A stretch of 64,000 nt of DNA from Rhizobium sp. LC145 (GCF_001005825.1 NZ_LBHV01000003.1:496001-560000); one strand, 5' to 3'; shown: positions 1-8,310, counted from the stretch's first letter. The notes: generated by a model from the letters alone, not told the origin. Numbers and translations are program-made.

Positions 1-780
1 GTCGGGCAGGACCTGTTCGAGCGCGCCGGCCTCCAGATCGTGGCGGATGAGTGCCAGCGGCAGCAATGCGATGCCGAGCCCTGCGAGCGCTGCCTGGACC
101 TCGGCATAGGAGCCGTCGACAGCGATGCGAGCCCGTACCGCGACCTCTCGCCAGCCATCCGGCCCCTTGAGGCGCCACACCTCGTTGTCGAGCGTGGGGC
201 CGAAGGCCACGCAATCGTGGTCTTTTAGGTCTTCGAGACGGTCGGGACGGCCGCGCCGGGCGAGATAGCCGGGACTGGCCACAAGAGCCAGCCGGCTGGT
301 GCCCAGCCGGCGCGTGATCAGGCTTGAATCGGGCAGCCGACCAGTGCGAAAGGCGAGATCGAAGCCTTCGCCGATCAAGTCCACGGGATCGTCCGTCAGC
401 TTCAGTTCGATCTTCACCTTCTCGTGGTTCTGCAGGAATTCCGCGATCCACCGCATCAGCTTGCGCGTACCGAAGCCCACGGGCGCGGCAATCCGCAGCA
501 TGCCGGCGGGCTCGGCCTGAGCGGCGGCAATTCTTTCTCTGGCCCTTTCGATGCTGGATAGTCCGGCAATCGCATCCTCGTAATAGGCGCGGCCAAGGGC
601 GGTCAGCGTGACGCGCCGTGTCGTGCGCTGCAGAAGCCGTGCGTCGAGCGCGGCCTCGAGCTGCGCGATCTTGCGGCTGAGCGTAGCCTTCGGCATGCCG
701 ATCGCGCGTGCGGCGGCGGAAAAGCTGCCCGTCTCCACCACCTTGGCGAAGAGCGCGATGTGGTTCAGGTCGAGAGCCAT
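1..780 (-). CDS. LysR-family transcriptional regulator (3' end cut by window edge)
   Basis: Reading leftward from an ATG at 780, the protein opens with a LysR winged-helix domain (ALFAKVVETGSFSAAAR, then KATLSRKIAQLE). It continues into a periplasmic-binding-like effector domain (LRIAAPVGFG, LALVASPGYL, GIALLPLALI). About 260 residues are present where the family usually has about 300, so only the C-terminus is missing. It is divergent from the dehydrogenase at 888 with about 107 bases between them, the classic LysR arrangement in which the regulator controls its neighbour. The effector is unknown. The family call is secure; the target is inferred from position. Confidence 0.93.
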   Translation of the reverse strand, partial: MALDLNHIALFAKVVETGSFSAAARAIGMPKATLSRKIAQLEAALDARLLQRTTRRVTLTALGRAYYEDAIAGLSSIERARERIAAAQAEPAGMLRIAAPVGFGTRKLMRWIAEFLQNHEKVKIELKLTDDPVDLIGEGFDLAFRTGRLPDSSLITRRLGTSRLALVASPGYLARRGRPDRLEDLKDHDCVAFGPTLDNEVWRLKGPDGWREVAVRARIAVDGSYAEVQAALAGLGIALLPLALIRHDLEAGALEQVLPD

Positions 781-795
781 TGTTGTTATAGCCAA

Positions 796-815
796 GACAG
801 TTATTTGCAATTGTC
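796..815. promoter_or_regulatory. Candidate LysR operator between divergent genes
   Basis: An interrupted inverted repeat with arms GACAGTT (796-802) and AATTGTC (809-815) matches at 6 of 7 positions around a 6-base spacer. It lies just upstream of the LysR start and in the promoter space of the dehydrogenase. Size and placement suit a LysR dimer half-site pair, but no experimental motif is known to me for this regulator. Confidence 0.45.
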
Positions 816-887
816 CTGACTACCACAACGAGCGCGCGAACGCCATTCTGTTTCCGAAGAGACCTTTCGGAACAGAGGAGTGTGACC

Positions 888-1883
888 ATGCTGGACAGGA
901 TGAACATCTCGCGCCGGTCGATGCTTGCGGGCAGTGCCGCCGTCGCTGCCCTTGCCATGACCGGCAACGGCTGGGCTCAGGCACCGGCCGGTGAGCGGCC
1001 CGTCGTGCTGATCACCGGGACCAGTTCCGGCTTCGGCAGGCTGATGGCGGAGGGCTTCGCGCGGAAAGGCGCATATGTGATTGCCACCATGCGCGAAATG
1101 GAGGGCCGGAATGCTCCGGCCGCCGGAGAGTTGCGGGCGCTTTCCGGCGATGACGTGACCATCGATGTGCTGGAGATCGACGTGCTGGATGACCGATCGG
1201 TCAGCGAAGGCGTGGCGCGCGCGATCGCAAACGCCGGACGCATCGACATTCTGGTGAGCAATGCTGGCATCGTCGTGCCCGGACCCGTCGAACTGCAAAC
1301 GCCGGCCGATTTCGCCTCGAACATCGAAACGAACCTCGGTGGGGCGCTCAGGATGTACCGGGCCGTCGTGCCCCATATGCGCGAACAGGGCCGGGGAGCC
1401 ATCATTCAGATGTCGAGTGCGCTCGGGCGCGCGATCGATCCGATGCTGGGCGGTTACTGTGCCTCCAAGCTGGCGGTGGAGGCGGCGGCCGACGCGCTTG
1501 CCTACGAAGTGGCGGCCTCGAATATCGAGGTTTCGATCGTCCAGCCGGCGGGGGCTTATCCGACGCGGCTTCAGGAAAATGCGATACGCTATTGGGAAGA
1601 GATGCTGGCTCGCCTCGGTCCGGCCGGACAGGCGAAACGCGATCTCTATGCGCGGCACATCGAAGCGATGCTTGGAGGTCTCGAGCCCGACCGCAGCCTC
1701 GATCCCCGGGAAGTTTCCGAAGCCGTGATCGAGCTTGCCTCGCTGCCCTTCGGCGAACGGCCGGGTCGTCTCACCGTCGGACCTTACAAGGATGGTATCG
1801 ATCCCGTGAACGCCGCGCATGACCGGCTGCAAGGCGAGATGATGCAGCACAATCCGATGGCAGATATTCTGACGCCCGGCTAA
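888..1883 (+). CDS. Short-chain dehydrogenase/reductase with Tat-like N-terminal leader
   Basis: This is a 331-residue classical SDR. Visible motifs are the cofactor loop TGTSSGFG, NAG at the end of beta-4, the catalytic Ser in MSSALG and the catalytic pair YCASK. Before the Rossmann fold sits ISRRSML followed by a hydrophobic run and AQA, which resembles a twin-arginine signal with a cleavage site. That would be odd for an NAD(P)-dependent enzyme. The ATG at 888 is chosen because GAGGAG lies about 7 bases upstream; a GTG at 882 would be too close and ATG 903 is an alternative. Substrate unknown. It is divergent from the LysR gene and probably regulated by it. Confidence 0.88.
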   Translation: MLDRMNISRRSMLAGSAAVAALAMTGNGWAQAPAGERPVVLITGTSSGFGRLMAEGFARKGAYVIATMREMEGRNAPAAGELRALSGDDVTIDVLEIDVLDDRSVSEGVARAIANAGRIDILVSNAGIVVPGPVELQTPADFASNIETNLGGALRMYRAVVPHMREQGRGAIIQMSSALGRAIDPMLGGYCASKLAVEAAADALAYEVAASNIEVSIVQPAGAYPTRLQENAIRYWEEMLARLGPAGQAKRDLYARHIEAMLGGLEPDRSLDPREVSEAVIELASLPFGERPGRLTVGPYKDGIDPVNAAHDRLQGEMMQHNPMADILTPG

Positions 1884-2015
1884 GCCGTCGCCGAAGTCGC
1901 CGAAGTCGCCGAAAAAGCAGGCCGCCGCGGCATCGATCCTTCAAGGCCGTTGAACTCGCTTGATGAAGATTATATTGCAGCGCAATATTCATCGAGGCGA
2001 CAAGGAAATACGGGA

Positions 2016-2666
2016 TTGCAACAGCGGGCTGAGGTGCAGAAGCGAAGTTTCGGTTTTTATAGTGCCGATCCTTCGCAGCACACATATCTTGAAGATAGCC
2101 AGGGGCTCCTCACCGGCGCCCTGGTCGCCGCCCTCGGCTTCTATTTCCTGAACCATGTCGGCCTGTTGACGGGCGGCACGGCGGGCGTCGCCTTCCTGCT
2201 GCATTACGCGTCGGGCATATCGTTCGGCCTCTTGTTCTTCATCGTCAACCTGCCGTTCTACTATCTCTCCTTCCGCCGCCTCGGCTGGGCCTTTTCGTTG
2301 AAGACCTTCATCGCCATCGGCCTCGTCTCGGTCATCACGGAAATGGAAAGCCGCTTCTTCCTGATCGACTACCTCAACCCCTTCTGGGCGGCGCTGCTCG
2401 GCGGTCTTCTTCTCGGCTACGGCCTGCTGGCGCTCTATCGCCACCGGGCGAGCCTCGGCGGCGTCGGCATCCTGGCGATCTACATCCAGGATCGCTTCGG
2501 CATCCAGGCGGGGCTCGTCCAGCTCGCCTTCGATCTCTTCGTGATGATCTCGGCCTTTGCGGTGGTTTCGCCCACCACCGTTCTCTGGTCCGTGGTGGGC
2601 GCCGTCGTCCTCAACCTGTTCCTCGCCATCAATCACCGCTCAGACCGTTATATCGTCGTGCGGTGA
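2016..2666 (+). CDS. YitT family membrane protein
   Basis: About 216 residues with five or six hydrophobic segments (for example GLLTGALVAALGFYFL, FGLLFFIVNLPFYYLSF, AVVLNLFLAI) and the signature GLLTGGTAGVAFLLHY near the N-terminus, as in YitT/DUF161 integral membrane proteins of unknown function. It lacks the C-terminal soluble DUF2179 domain of Gram-positive members, as is usual in proteobacteria. The start is uncertain: the frame is open from 1950; TTG 2016 has AAGGAA 8 bases upstream, and GTG 2034 is also possible. It follows the SDR gene by about 130 bases and is probably transcribed on its own. Confidence 0.82.
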   Translation: MQQRAEVQKRSFGFYSADPSQHTYLEDSQGLLTGALVAALGFYFLNHVGLLTGGTAGVAFLLHYASGISFGLLFFIVNLPFYYLSFRRLGWAFSLKTFIAIGLVSVITEMESRFFLIDYLNPFWAALLGGLLLGYGLLALYRHRASLGGVGILAIYIQDRFGIQAGLVQLAFDLFVMISAFAVVSPTTVLWSVVGAVVLNLFLAINHRSDRYIVVR

Positions 2667-2680
2667 TCGAAGTCTGACGG

Positions 2681-3142
2681 TCAGGCTGCTTTGGCCGGCT
2701 TGTCGATCGGATGCATTGCGCGGAAGCCGACGCAGAGCCGGTTCCAGACATTGATGACGCCGATCGCCACCGTGAACTTGACCATTTCCTCGTCCGTGAA
2801 ATGGGCTTTCAGCCCTTCATAGACGCTGTCCGGCACGTGGGTATCGGCAACGCGGGTGACTGCGTCCACCCAGGCGAGCAGCGCACGTTCCTTCTCGTCG
2901 TAGATCGGTGACTCCTCCCAGGCGCTCATCAGGTTGATCCACTGTTCCGAAAGCCCGTCATGCCGGCTTTCCTTGACATGCATGTCGATGCAGTAGGCGC
3001 AGTGGTTGATGATCGAGGCGCGCAGCTTGATGAGGTGGATGAAGCGGCGCTCGATCCCACATTGCTGCACGTAGATCTCCAGAGCCTTGACGGCTTCATA
3101 GGACTCCGGCGAGGCCGTGAAGAAATTCAAACGTTGCTGCAT
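2681..3142 (-). CDS. Carboxymuconolactone decarboxylase / AhpD-like protein
   Basis: A 153-residue cytoplasmic protein with the AhpD-type active site CAYCIDMH, a CxxC pair followed by His. This marks peroxidase-like members of the carboxymuconolactone decarboxylase superfamily rather than true decarboxylases. A thiol-dependent (hydro)peroxide reductase or disulfide oxidoreductase role is likely from the motif but not shown. It lies 24 bases downstream of the Rrf2 regulator on the same strand and almost certainly forms an operon with it. That context suggests induction by redox, nitric oxide or iron-sulfur stress. Confidence 0.88.
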   Translation of the reverse strand: MQQRLNFFTASPESYEAVKALEIYVQQCGIERRFIHLIKLRASIINHCAYCIDMHVKESRHDGLSEQWINLMSAWEESPIYDEKERALLAWVDAVTRVADTHVPDSVYEGLKAHFTDEEMVKFTVAIGVINVWNRLCVGFRAMHPIDKPAKAA

Positions 3143-3166
3143 GCTCTTCTCCTTGGTTGCGCCCGT

Positions 3167-3667
3167 CTACCGGGCTGTCTTGCGTTCATGGATTTCGAGG
3201 AAGGCGCATCCGCGGGCGGCGATAGCGCCGTCGTCGAATGCATTCAGGTCCGCCATGATGTCGGCGATCGATACCTTGGCGAGTTCGGCGCGATAGGCCT
3301 TTTCGGCCCGCAGCATCGCGGCGTTGATGCCGCATGGTTTTGCCGTATACCGCCCCGGCAGTGGGTTCGGTCCGCGCCGGCGTATCTCCGCGCAGCGGAA
3401 GGCGGGCGCCGGGCCTTCGACCGCCAGCACGATATCGAGCAGCGTTATTTTCTCCGGCGGTTTCGCCAGCCTGTAGCCGCCCTTCGGCCCCGGCACGGTG
3501 TCCAGCAATCCGGCGCCGGAAAGCGCCTGCAGATGTTTCAGAAGATAGCTCGTCGAAAGGCCGTGGAATTCCGCCAGCGCCGCCGCCGAAAGCACGCCGC
3601 CTTCCGAAAGCGTGGAAAGCATGGTGACGCTGTGGATCGCTTGTTCGACGCCGTCGCCGAGTTTCAT
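3167..3667 (-). CDS. Rrf2-family transcriptional regulator
   Basis: A 166-residue protein with the Rrf2 winged helix (LAEFHGLSTSYLLKHLQAL, then GPKGGYRLA) and a central cysteine region. Two Cys (RCAEIRRR and KPCGI) are in the place where NsrR/IscR-type members hold an Fe-S cluster; a third Cys occurs later (ARGCAFLE), so the spacing is not that of typical NsrR or IscR. It is the first gene of a two-gene operon with the AhpD-like protein. A strong palindrome immediately upstream (3681-3703) suggests autoregulation. The sensed signal is not evident. Confidence 0.9.
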   Translation of the reverse strand: MKLGDGVEQAIHSVTMLSTLSEGGVLSAAALAEFHGLSTSYLLKHLQALSGAGLLDTVPGPKGGYRLAKPPEKITLLDIVLAVEGPAPAFRCAEIRRRGPNPLPGRYTAKPCGINAAMLRAEKAYRAELAKVSIADIMADLNAFDDGAIAARGCAFLEIHERKTAR

Positions 3668-3680
3668 CGTTCTCTCCTAA

Positions 3681-3703
3681 TCACGGATAATTTTTATCCA
3701 TGA
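3681..3703. promoter_or_regulatory. Palindromic operator upstream of the Rrf2 gene
   Basis: Arms TCACGGATAA (3681-3690) and TTATCCATGA (3694-3703) are inverted copies with 9 of 10 matches around a TTT spacer. The site sits 14 bases from the Rrf2 start codon and also upstream of the divergent helicase gene. Its length and dyad fit an Rrf2 dimer. Whether it also affects the helicase is unknown. Confidence 0.65.
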
Positions 3704-3761
3704 TTCTGCGATGCTGTCAATCAGGCTTCTTTTTCTCGCGCTACCGCTTATCTTGGCCCTC

Positions 3762-6311
3762 GTGGATATTGCTGAAACCCAAACCTCCGGCCGTGATGCC
3801 GCGCTTCTGCCCCGGCCGTTCCTGAACTGGTTCGCCGAGAAGGGCTGGCAGCCCCGCGCCCATCAGTTGGAACTCCTTGCCCGGGCCCAAGGGGGTGAGA
3901 AGGCCGGCGAGAACATGCTGCTGATCGCGCCGACGGGCGCCGGCAAGACGCTTGCCGGCTTCCTGCCCTCGCTCACCGATCTGACGCGGCGCGGAAAAAT
4001 CCCACCGGGCTCGGCCTTCACCGGCATCCACACGCTCTACATCTCTCCGCTGAAGGCGCTGGCGGTCGATATCGAGCGCAACCTCACGAAGCCCGTCTCC
4101 GAAATGGGCTTATCCGTCACCATCGAAAACCGTACCGGAGATACGCCGCAGGCCAAGCGCCAGCGCCAGCGGCTGAACCCGCCCGATATTCTTCTCACGA
4201 CGCCCGAGCAGGTGGCGCTGCTGCTCGCCAACAGGGAGGCGGAGCGCTTCTTCAAGGATCTCAAATACGTGGTGCTGGATGAGCTGCACTCGCTCGTCAC
4301 CTCGAAGCGCGGCCACCTCCTGTCGCTGGGGCTCGCCCGCATCCGCCGCCACGCGCCGCACATGCGCACCATCGGGCTCTCGGCCACGGTGGCCGATCCC
4401 ATGGACCTGCAGAAATGGCTCGTGTCCCAAGGGGGGCGAGAGGGCGAACACCCCGCGCCGCCGGCCGGGCTGGTGCATGTCACGGGCGGTGCCGCGCCCG
4501 ATATCTCGATCCTCCGCACCCAGGCTCATATCCCCTGGTCCGGCCATGTCTCGACCTATGCGATCCCGGAAATCTACGAGGAGATCAGGCGCCACAAGAC
4601 GACGCTGATTTTCGTCAACACGCGCTTCCAGGCCGAGCTTCTGTTCCAGACGCTCTGGACCGTCAACGAAGACAATCTGCCGATTGCCCTGCATCACGGC
4701 TCGCTCGATGCCGGCCAGCGGCGGAAGGTTGAGGCCGCCATGGCCGCCAACCGGCTGCGCGCGGTCGTCGCCACATCGACGCTCGATCTCGGCATGGATT
4801 GGGGCGATGTCGACCTCGTCGTGCATGTCGGCGCGCCGAAAGGAGCGTCGCGCCTTGCCCAGCGCATCGGCCGCGCCAATCACCGCATGGACGAGCCCTC
4901 GAAGGCGATTCTGGTGCCCGCCAACCGTTTCGAGGTGATGGAGTGCCAGGCGGCGCTCGATGCCAACTATCTCGGCGCGCAGGATACGCCGCCGGTCGGG
5001 GAGGGCGCTCTCGATGTGCTCGCTCAGCACGTGCTCGGCATGGCTTGCGCCGAGCCCTTCGATGCCCTCCAGCTCTATGACGAGATAACCTCCGCCTCGC
5101 CCTATGCCGGCCTTTCCTGGGAAACCTTCGAGCGCATCGTCGATTTCGTCGCGACCGGCGGCTATGCGCTGCGTTCCTACGAGCGCTACGCCAAGATCAG
5201 GAAGACGAAGGAAGGGCTCTGGCGTGTCTCCAATCCGCAGGTGGCGCAGCAATACCGCCTCAATCTCGGAACGATCGTGGAGGCGACCGAGCTCAATGTG
5301 CGATTGGTCAGGCGCAATGCCAGGGGCACGCTTGGCCGTGGAGGCCTCTCGCTCGGCAAGGTCGAGGAATATTTCCTCGAACAGCTCGTGCAGGGCGATA
5401 CCTTCCTCTTCGCCGGCAAGGTGCTGCGCTTCGAAGGTATCCGGGAGAACGAATGTCTCGTATCCAACGCCTTCTCGCTCGATCCGAAAATTCCCGCCTA
5501 TGCGGGCGGCAAGTTCCCGCTCTCCACCTATCTGGCGGATCAGGTTCGCGGCATGCTCGCCGATCCCGATCGCTGGCAGGCGCTGCCGGATCAGGTGCGC
5601 GACTGGCTGGCGATCCAGAAGGACCGCTCCCTGCTACCGCAAAAGGATGAGCTGCTGATCGAGACCTTCCCGCGCGGCAAGCGGTTCTTCATGATCGCCT
5701 ATTGCTTCGAGGGAAGGCTGGCACACCAGACACTCGGCATGCTGCTCACCCGCCGGCTGGAGCGGGCTGGCGCTCACCCGCTCGGCTTCGTCGCCACCGA
5801 TTATTCGCTTGCCGTCTGGGGGCTGAACGATATCGGCGGGATGGTGAAATCCGGCCGGCTCAAGCTCTCCGATCTCTTCGATGAGGATATGCTGGGTGAC
5901 GATCTGGAGGCATGGCTTGCCGAAAGCTATATGCTCAAGCGCACCTTCCGCAATTGCGCCGTGATTTCCGGCTTGATCGAGCGCCGTCACCCTGGGAAGG
6001 AAAAGACCGGCCGGCAGGTGACGGTCTCGACCGACCTGATTTACGACGTGCTGCGCACCCACGAGCCGGACCATATCCTGCTGGAGGCGACGCGGCGGGA
6101 TGCGGCGTCAGGTCTTTTGGACATCGGCCGCTTAGGCGATATGCTCAGGCGAATCAGGGGGCACATCACCCACCGCGATCTCGATCATGTCTCGCCGCTT
6201 GCGATCCCCATCATGCTGGAGATCGGCAAGGAGCCGGTGCCGGGCGGCGAGGCGCAGGAAGCGGTGCTGCAAGAGGCCGCCGAGGAACTGATCGCGGAGG
6301 CTATGTCGTAA
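3762..6311 (+). CDS. Ligase-associated DNA damage response DEXH-box helicase (Lhr type)
   Basis: About 849 residues of a superfamily 2 helicase. Walker A is IAPTGAGKT, motif II is DELH, motif III is SATVADP, and the second RecA domain has ATSTLDLGMDWGDVD and AQRIGRANHR. A long Lhr-type C-terminal region follows. The family works with an ATP-dependent ligase, an exonuclease and the PdeM phosphoesterase in a proposed DNA repair set; here only PdeM (183 bases downstream) is present. The GTG at 3762 is preferred: an upstream in-frame ATG at 3711 would add a hydrophobic stretch not expected in a helicase and has no Shine-Dalgarno sequence. Confidence 0.92.
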   Translation: MDIAETQTSGRDAALLPRPFLNWFAEKGWQPRAHQLELLARAQGGEKAGENMLLIAPTGAGKTLAGFLPSLTDLTRRGKIPPGSAFTGIHTLYISPLKALAVDIERNLTKPVSEMGLSVTIENRTGDTPQAKRQRQRLNPPDILLTTPEQVALLLANREAERFFKDLKYVVLDELHSLVTSKRGHLLSLGLARIRRHAPHMRTIGLSATVADPMDLQKWLVSQGGREGEHPAPPAGLVHVTGGAAPDISILRTQAHIPWSGHVSTYAIPEIYEEIRRHKTTLIFVNTRFQAELLFQTLWTVNEDNLPIALHHGSLDAGQRRKVEAAMAANRLRAVVATSTLDLGMDWGDVDLVVHVGAPKGASRLAQRIGRANHRMDEPSKAILVPANRFEVMECQAALDANYLGAQDTPPVGEGALDVLAQHVLGMACAEPFDALQLYDEITSASPYAGLSWETFERIVDFVATGGYALRSYERYAKIRKTKEGLWRVSNPQVAQQYRLNLGTIVEATELNVRLVRRNARGTLGRGGLSLGKVEEYFLEQLVQGDTFLFAGKVLRFEGIRENECLVSNAFSLDPKIPAYAGGKFPLSTYLADQVRGMLADPDRWQALPDQVRDWLAIQKDRSLLPQKDELLIETFPRGKRFFMIAYCFEGRLAHQTLGMLLTRRLERAGAHPLGFVATDYSLAVWGLNDIGGMVKSGRLKLSDLFDEDMLGDDLEAWLAESYMLKRTFRNCAVISGLIERRHPGKEKTGRQVTVSTDLIYDVLRTHEPDHILLEATRRDAASGLLDIGRLGDMLRRIRGHITHRDLDHVSPLAIPIMLEIGKEPVPGGEAQEAVLQEAAEELIAEAMS

Positions 6312-6329
6312 AGGGCTTGGAGCGGCATT

Positions 6330-6465
6330 GCCCCTCACCCCGCCTCCGCTTCGCTCGGCGCACCCTCTCCCCGTTAACGGGGCGAGGGGGAACCGAGATG
6401 GTGCGACAAGTTTCCTTCTCCCCGTCAGAACGGGGAGAAGGTGCCCGGCAGGGCGGATGAGGGGC
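6330..6465. repeat. Intergenic palindromic repeat (rhizobial mosaic type), copy 1
   Basis: A 136-base element between the helicase and pdeM. Its ends are roughly inverted (GCCCCTCA at the left, TGAGGGGC at the right). Inside are two hairpins, one built on CTCCCCGTTAACGGGG and one on TTCTCCCC/GGGGAGAA. The right half (6414-6465) recurs almost unchanged at 32116-32165, showing it is a dispersed family and not just a local terminator. Confidence 0.75.
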
Positions 6466-6496
6466 TGTAGTCCCGAATTGGAGAGAAACGAAATTG

Positions 6497-7225
6497 ATGC
6501 ACCGCCTCGGCCTCGCGGCCCGGACACAGACAATGGGAGCAGCCACCGGCACGGAAGAGATCGTGGTGAACGGCGTCGTCGCCGTTTGCGATCCGTTGGG
6601 CGGGCTCTACCTGCCGGAAACCGGCATGCTCGTCGTTTCCGATCTGCATCTGGAAAAGGGCGCGGCCTTCGCCCGCAGAGGCATGCTGCTGCCGCCCTAT
6701 GACACCGTCGCGACCCTCAATATCCTCGCGGCCGTCGTCAACCGTTACGATCCGAAGATCGTCGTTTCGCTTGGCGACAATTTCCATGATCGCAAGGGTT
6801 CCGCCCATCTGCCCGGCGAGCTGCGCTCGGTGATCGCCGCCATGGCGCGCGGCCGCGACTGGATCTGGATCAACGGCAACCACGATCCGGACGGAACGGT
6901 CGATCTTCCCGGTACCTGCGCCGACGAGCTCGTCTATGGGGGCCTCGTTTTCCGGCACGAGCCGAGCTTGATTTCCGGCAAGGGGGAGATTGCCGGCCAC
7001 CTGCATCCCGCCGCCACCGTCCGCCGGCGGGAGAAGTCCGTCCGCCGCGCCTGTTTCGCGACCGACGGCAGCCGCCTTCTGATGCCCGCCTTCGGGGTGT
7101 TGTCCGGCGGGCTCGACCTGCGCCACAAGGCCATGCACGGCCTCTTCGACCGGGAAGCCCTGGTCGCGCACCTGCTCGGCCGCGACCGCATCTATTCCGT
7201 CAGATATGCCAACCTGATGGGATAG
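6497..7225 (+). CDS. pdeM: Ligase-associated DNA damage response endonuclease PdeM
   Basis: A 242-residue calcineurin-like metallophosphoesterase. The metal-binding motifs appear in order: VVSDLHLEKG (DxH), SLGDNFHD (GDxxxD), INGNHDP (GNHD) and AGHLHP (GHxH). The SDLHLEKG box and size match the PdeM family, predicted nucleases or phosphodiesterases that accompany the Lhr-type helicase upstream. The ATG at 6497 follows a TTG and has GGAGA about 12 bases upstream. Its stop is one base from the stop of the convergent stress-protein gene. Confidence 0.92.
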   Translation: MHRLGLAARTQTMGAATGTEEIVVNGVVAVCDPLGGLYLPETGMLVVSDLHLEKGAAFARRGMLLPPYDTVATLNILAAVVNRYDPKIVVSLGDNFHDRKGSAHLPGELRSVIAAMARGRDWIWINGNHDPDGTVDLPGTCADELVYGGLVFRHEPSLISGKGEIAGHLHPAATVRRREKSVRRACFATDGSRLLMPAFGVLSGGLDLRHKAMHGLFDREALVAHLLGRDRIYSVRYANLMG

Positions 7226-7226
7226 A

Positions 7227-7664
7227 CTACCGATAAATCAGCACCGGCGTCTTGGAGTTGGCGAGCACCTTCATCGCCACGCTGCCGAGCATGAAGGCCT
7301 TGAAGCCGGAACGCCCATGGGAGGCCATGGCGATCAGGTCGCATCCAGCCTTTTCCGCCGTCTCGATGATCGCGCTTGCCGGATCCGTGTGCGTCGCCTT
7401 GAGGCCCTTGTAGGGGACGGACCGCTTCTCCGCCTCTTCCCGCGCTTTTTTCAGGATGCCGTCGGCAACGATGTTGTTGGTCTTGTCGTATTCGGCATAG
7501 GCGATCTCCATGCCGGAGGGATTGACCGTGAAGACCTGTAGCGGCTCCATCACGGTCAGCGCCGTTGCTTCGGCGCCGATGTCGCGGGCGAAGTCGAGCG
7601 CTTTCTCCAGGGCTCCTGTCGAAAGCGGGGAACCGTCCGTGGCAATCAGAATGTGCTTGGGCAT
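7227..7664 (-). CDS. Universal stress protein (UspA family)
   Basis: A 145-residue single-domain UspA protein. It begins PKHILIATDGS and has the nucleotide-binding glycine motif in MASHGRSGFKAFMLGSVAMK, which places it in the ATP-binding class. The ATG at 7664 is chosen over 7670 because AAGGAGGAGG abuts the latter and is well spaced for the former. A TTGAT-N4-GTCAA box about 55 bases upstream suggests FNR/FixK-type control under low oxygen. Confidence 0.92.
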   Translation of the reverse strand: MPKHILIATDGSPLSTGALEKALDFARDIGAEATALTVMEPLQVFTVNPSGMEIAYAEYDKTNNIVADGILKKAREEAEKRSVPYKGLKATHTDPASAIIETAEKAGCDLIAMASHGRSGFKAFMLGSVAMKVLANSKTPVLIYR

Positions 7665-7711
7665 GTTCATCCTCCTCCTTGTCGACGCAAGTTTCCAAGG
7701 AGAATGATTGT

Positions 7712-7737
7712 GCGGCCTTGATCTGCGTCAAGGCCGC
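7712..7737. promoter_or_regulatory. FNR/FixK-like box within a perfect 10-bp palindrome
   Basis: Arms GCGGCCTTGA (7712-7721) and TCAAGGCCGC (7728-7737) pair perfectly. At the core, 7718-7731 reads TTGATCTGCGTCAA, matching 9 of 10 conserved positions of the TTGAT-N4-ATCAA anaerobox. It lies upstream of the stress-protein gene. It could instead act as a hairpin behind the RibD-like gene, which ends at 7750, but it has no adjoining T-run. Confidence 0.5.
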
Positions 7738-7749
7738 CACACACCTCGT

Positions 7750-8310
7750 TCACGAGGGATTGCGCGGTTCATAGCGCAGAATCACCGCGCCCTTGGCGGT
7801 CGTGGTGGAATCGATCAGCCTCAATTCCGTCCGCTCCTCCGCCGTCTTGAACAGCGGATTGCCCTTGCCAAGCAGGACCGGCACGATGCAGAGGCGGATT
7901 TCGTCGATCAGTCCTTCTTTCATCAGCGAGGCCGTGAGCTCCGCGCTGCCGAAGATGAAGATCGCCTTGCCCTTTTCCTGCTTCAGCTTCCTGAGCTCGG
8001 AAACCGGATCGGAGACGACGCGGGTATTGTTCCATTCCGCATCCTTCATCGTGCGCGAGACGGCGATCTTCGCGATATTGTTCATGCTGTCCTTGGTTTT
8101 GCCGCTCTCCTCCGCTGTCGGCCAGTAGGCAGCCATGCCCTCATAGGTCTTGCGGCCGAAAACGAGCAGGTCACCTTCTTCATCGAACGATTCCGAAATG
8201 GCCTCCAGCTCCGGCCCCCAGGCGAGATTGTGAAAATCGATGTCCCAGGGTTTCTCGCCTTCGAAATAGCCGTCCAGCGTCATCAGGTTCCAGACGATCA
8301 GCTTTCTCAT
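7750..8310 (-). CDS. RibD C-terminal domain / dihydrofolate reductase family protein
   Basis: A 186-residue NADPH-type reductase fold. It starts RKLIVWNLMTLDGYFEG, has LVFGRKTYEGMAAYWP (the family's GRxTY) and later IFIFGSAELTASLM, the glycine loop that binds the cofactor. Stand-alone members are mostly uncharacterised and are distinct from true FolA. The ATG at 8310 has GAGGATGAGGAC upstream. It is divergent from an HxlR regulator with repeated CAGTTG sites between them and is probably its target. Confidence 0.88.
   Translation of the reverse strand: MRKLIVWNLMTLDGYFEGEKPWDIDFHNLAWGPELEAISESFDEEGDLLVFGRKTYEGMAAYWPTAEESGKTKDSMNNIAKIAVSRTMKDAEWNNTRVVSDPVSELRKLKQEKGKAIFIFGSAELTASLMKEGLIDEIRLCIVPVLLGKGNPLFKTAEERTELRLIDSTTTAKGAVILRYEPRNPS

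Noticed and set aside
801..1850. Minus-strand 349-codon frame opposite the Tat-leader SDR
   Set aside because: No recognisable domain, covers the divergent promoter and would collide with the LysR operator. The plus-strand SDR motifs are decisive.
1885..1915. Short CGAAGTCGC tandem repeat after the SDR gene
   Set aside because: Only about three imperfect units of 9 bases with no dyad or T-run; too little to call a repeat array or terminator.
3711..3761. Upstream ATG that would give the helicase a hydrophobic N-terminus
   Set aside because: No ribosome site, and a membrane-like leader does not suit a cytosolic helicase. The stretch is better read as promoter DNA.
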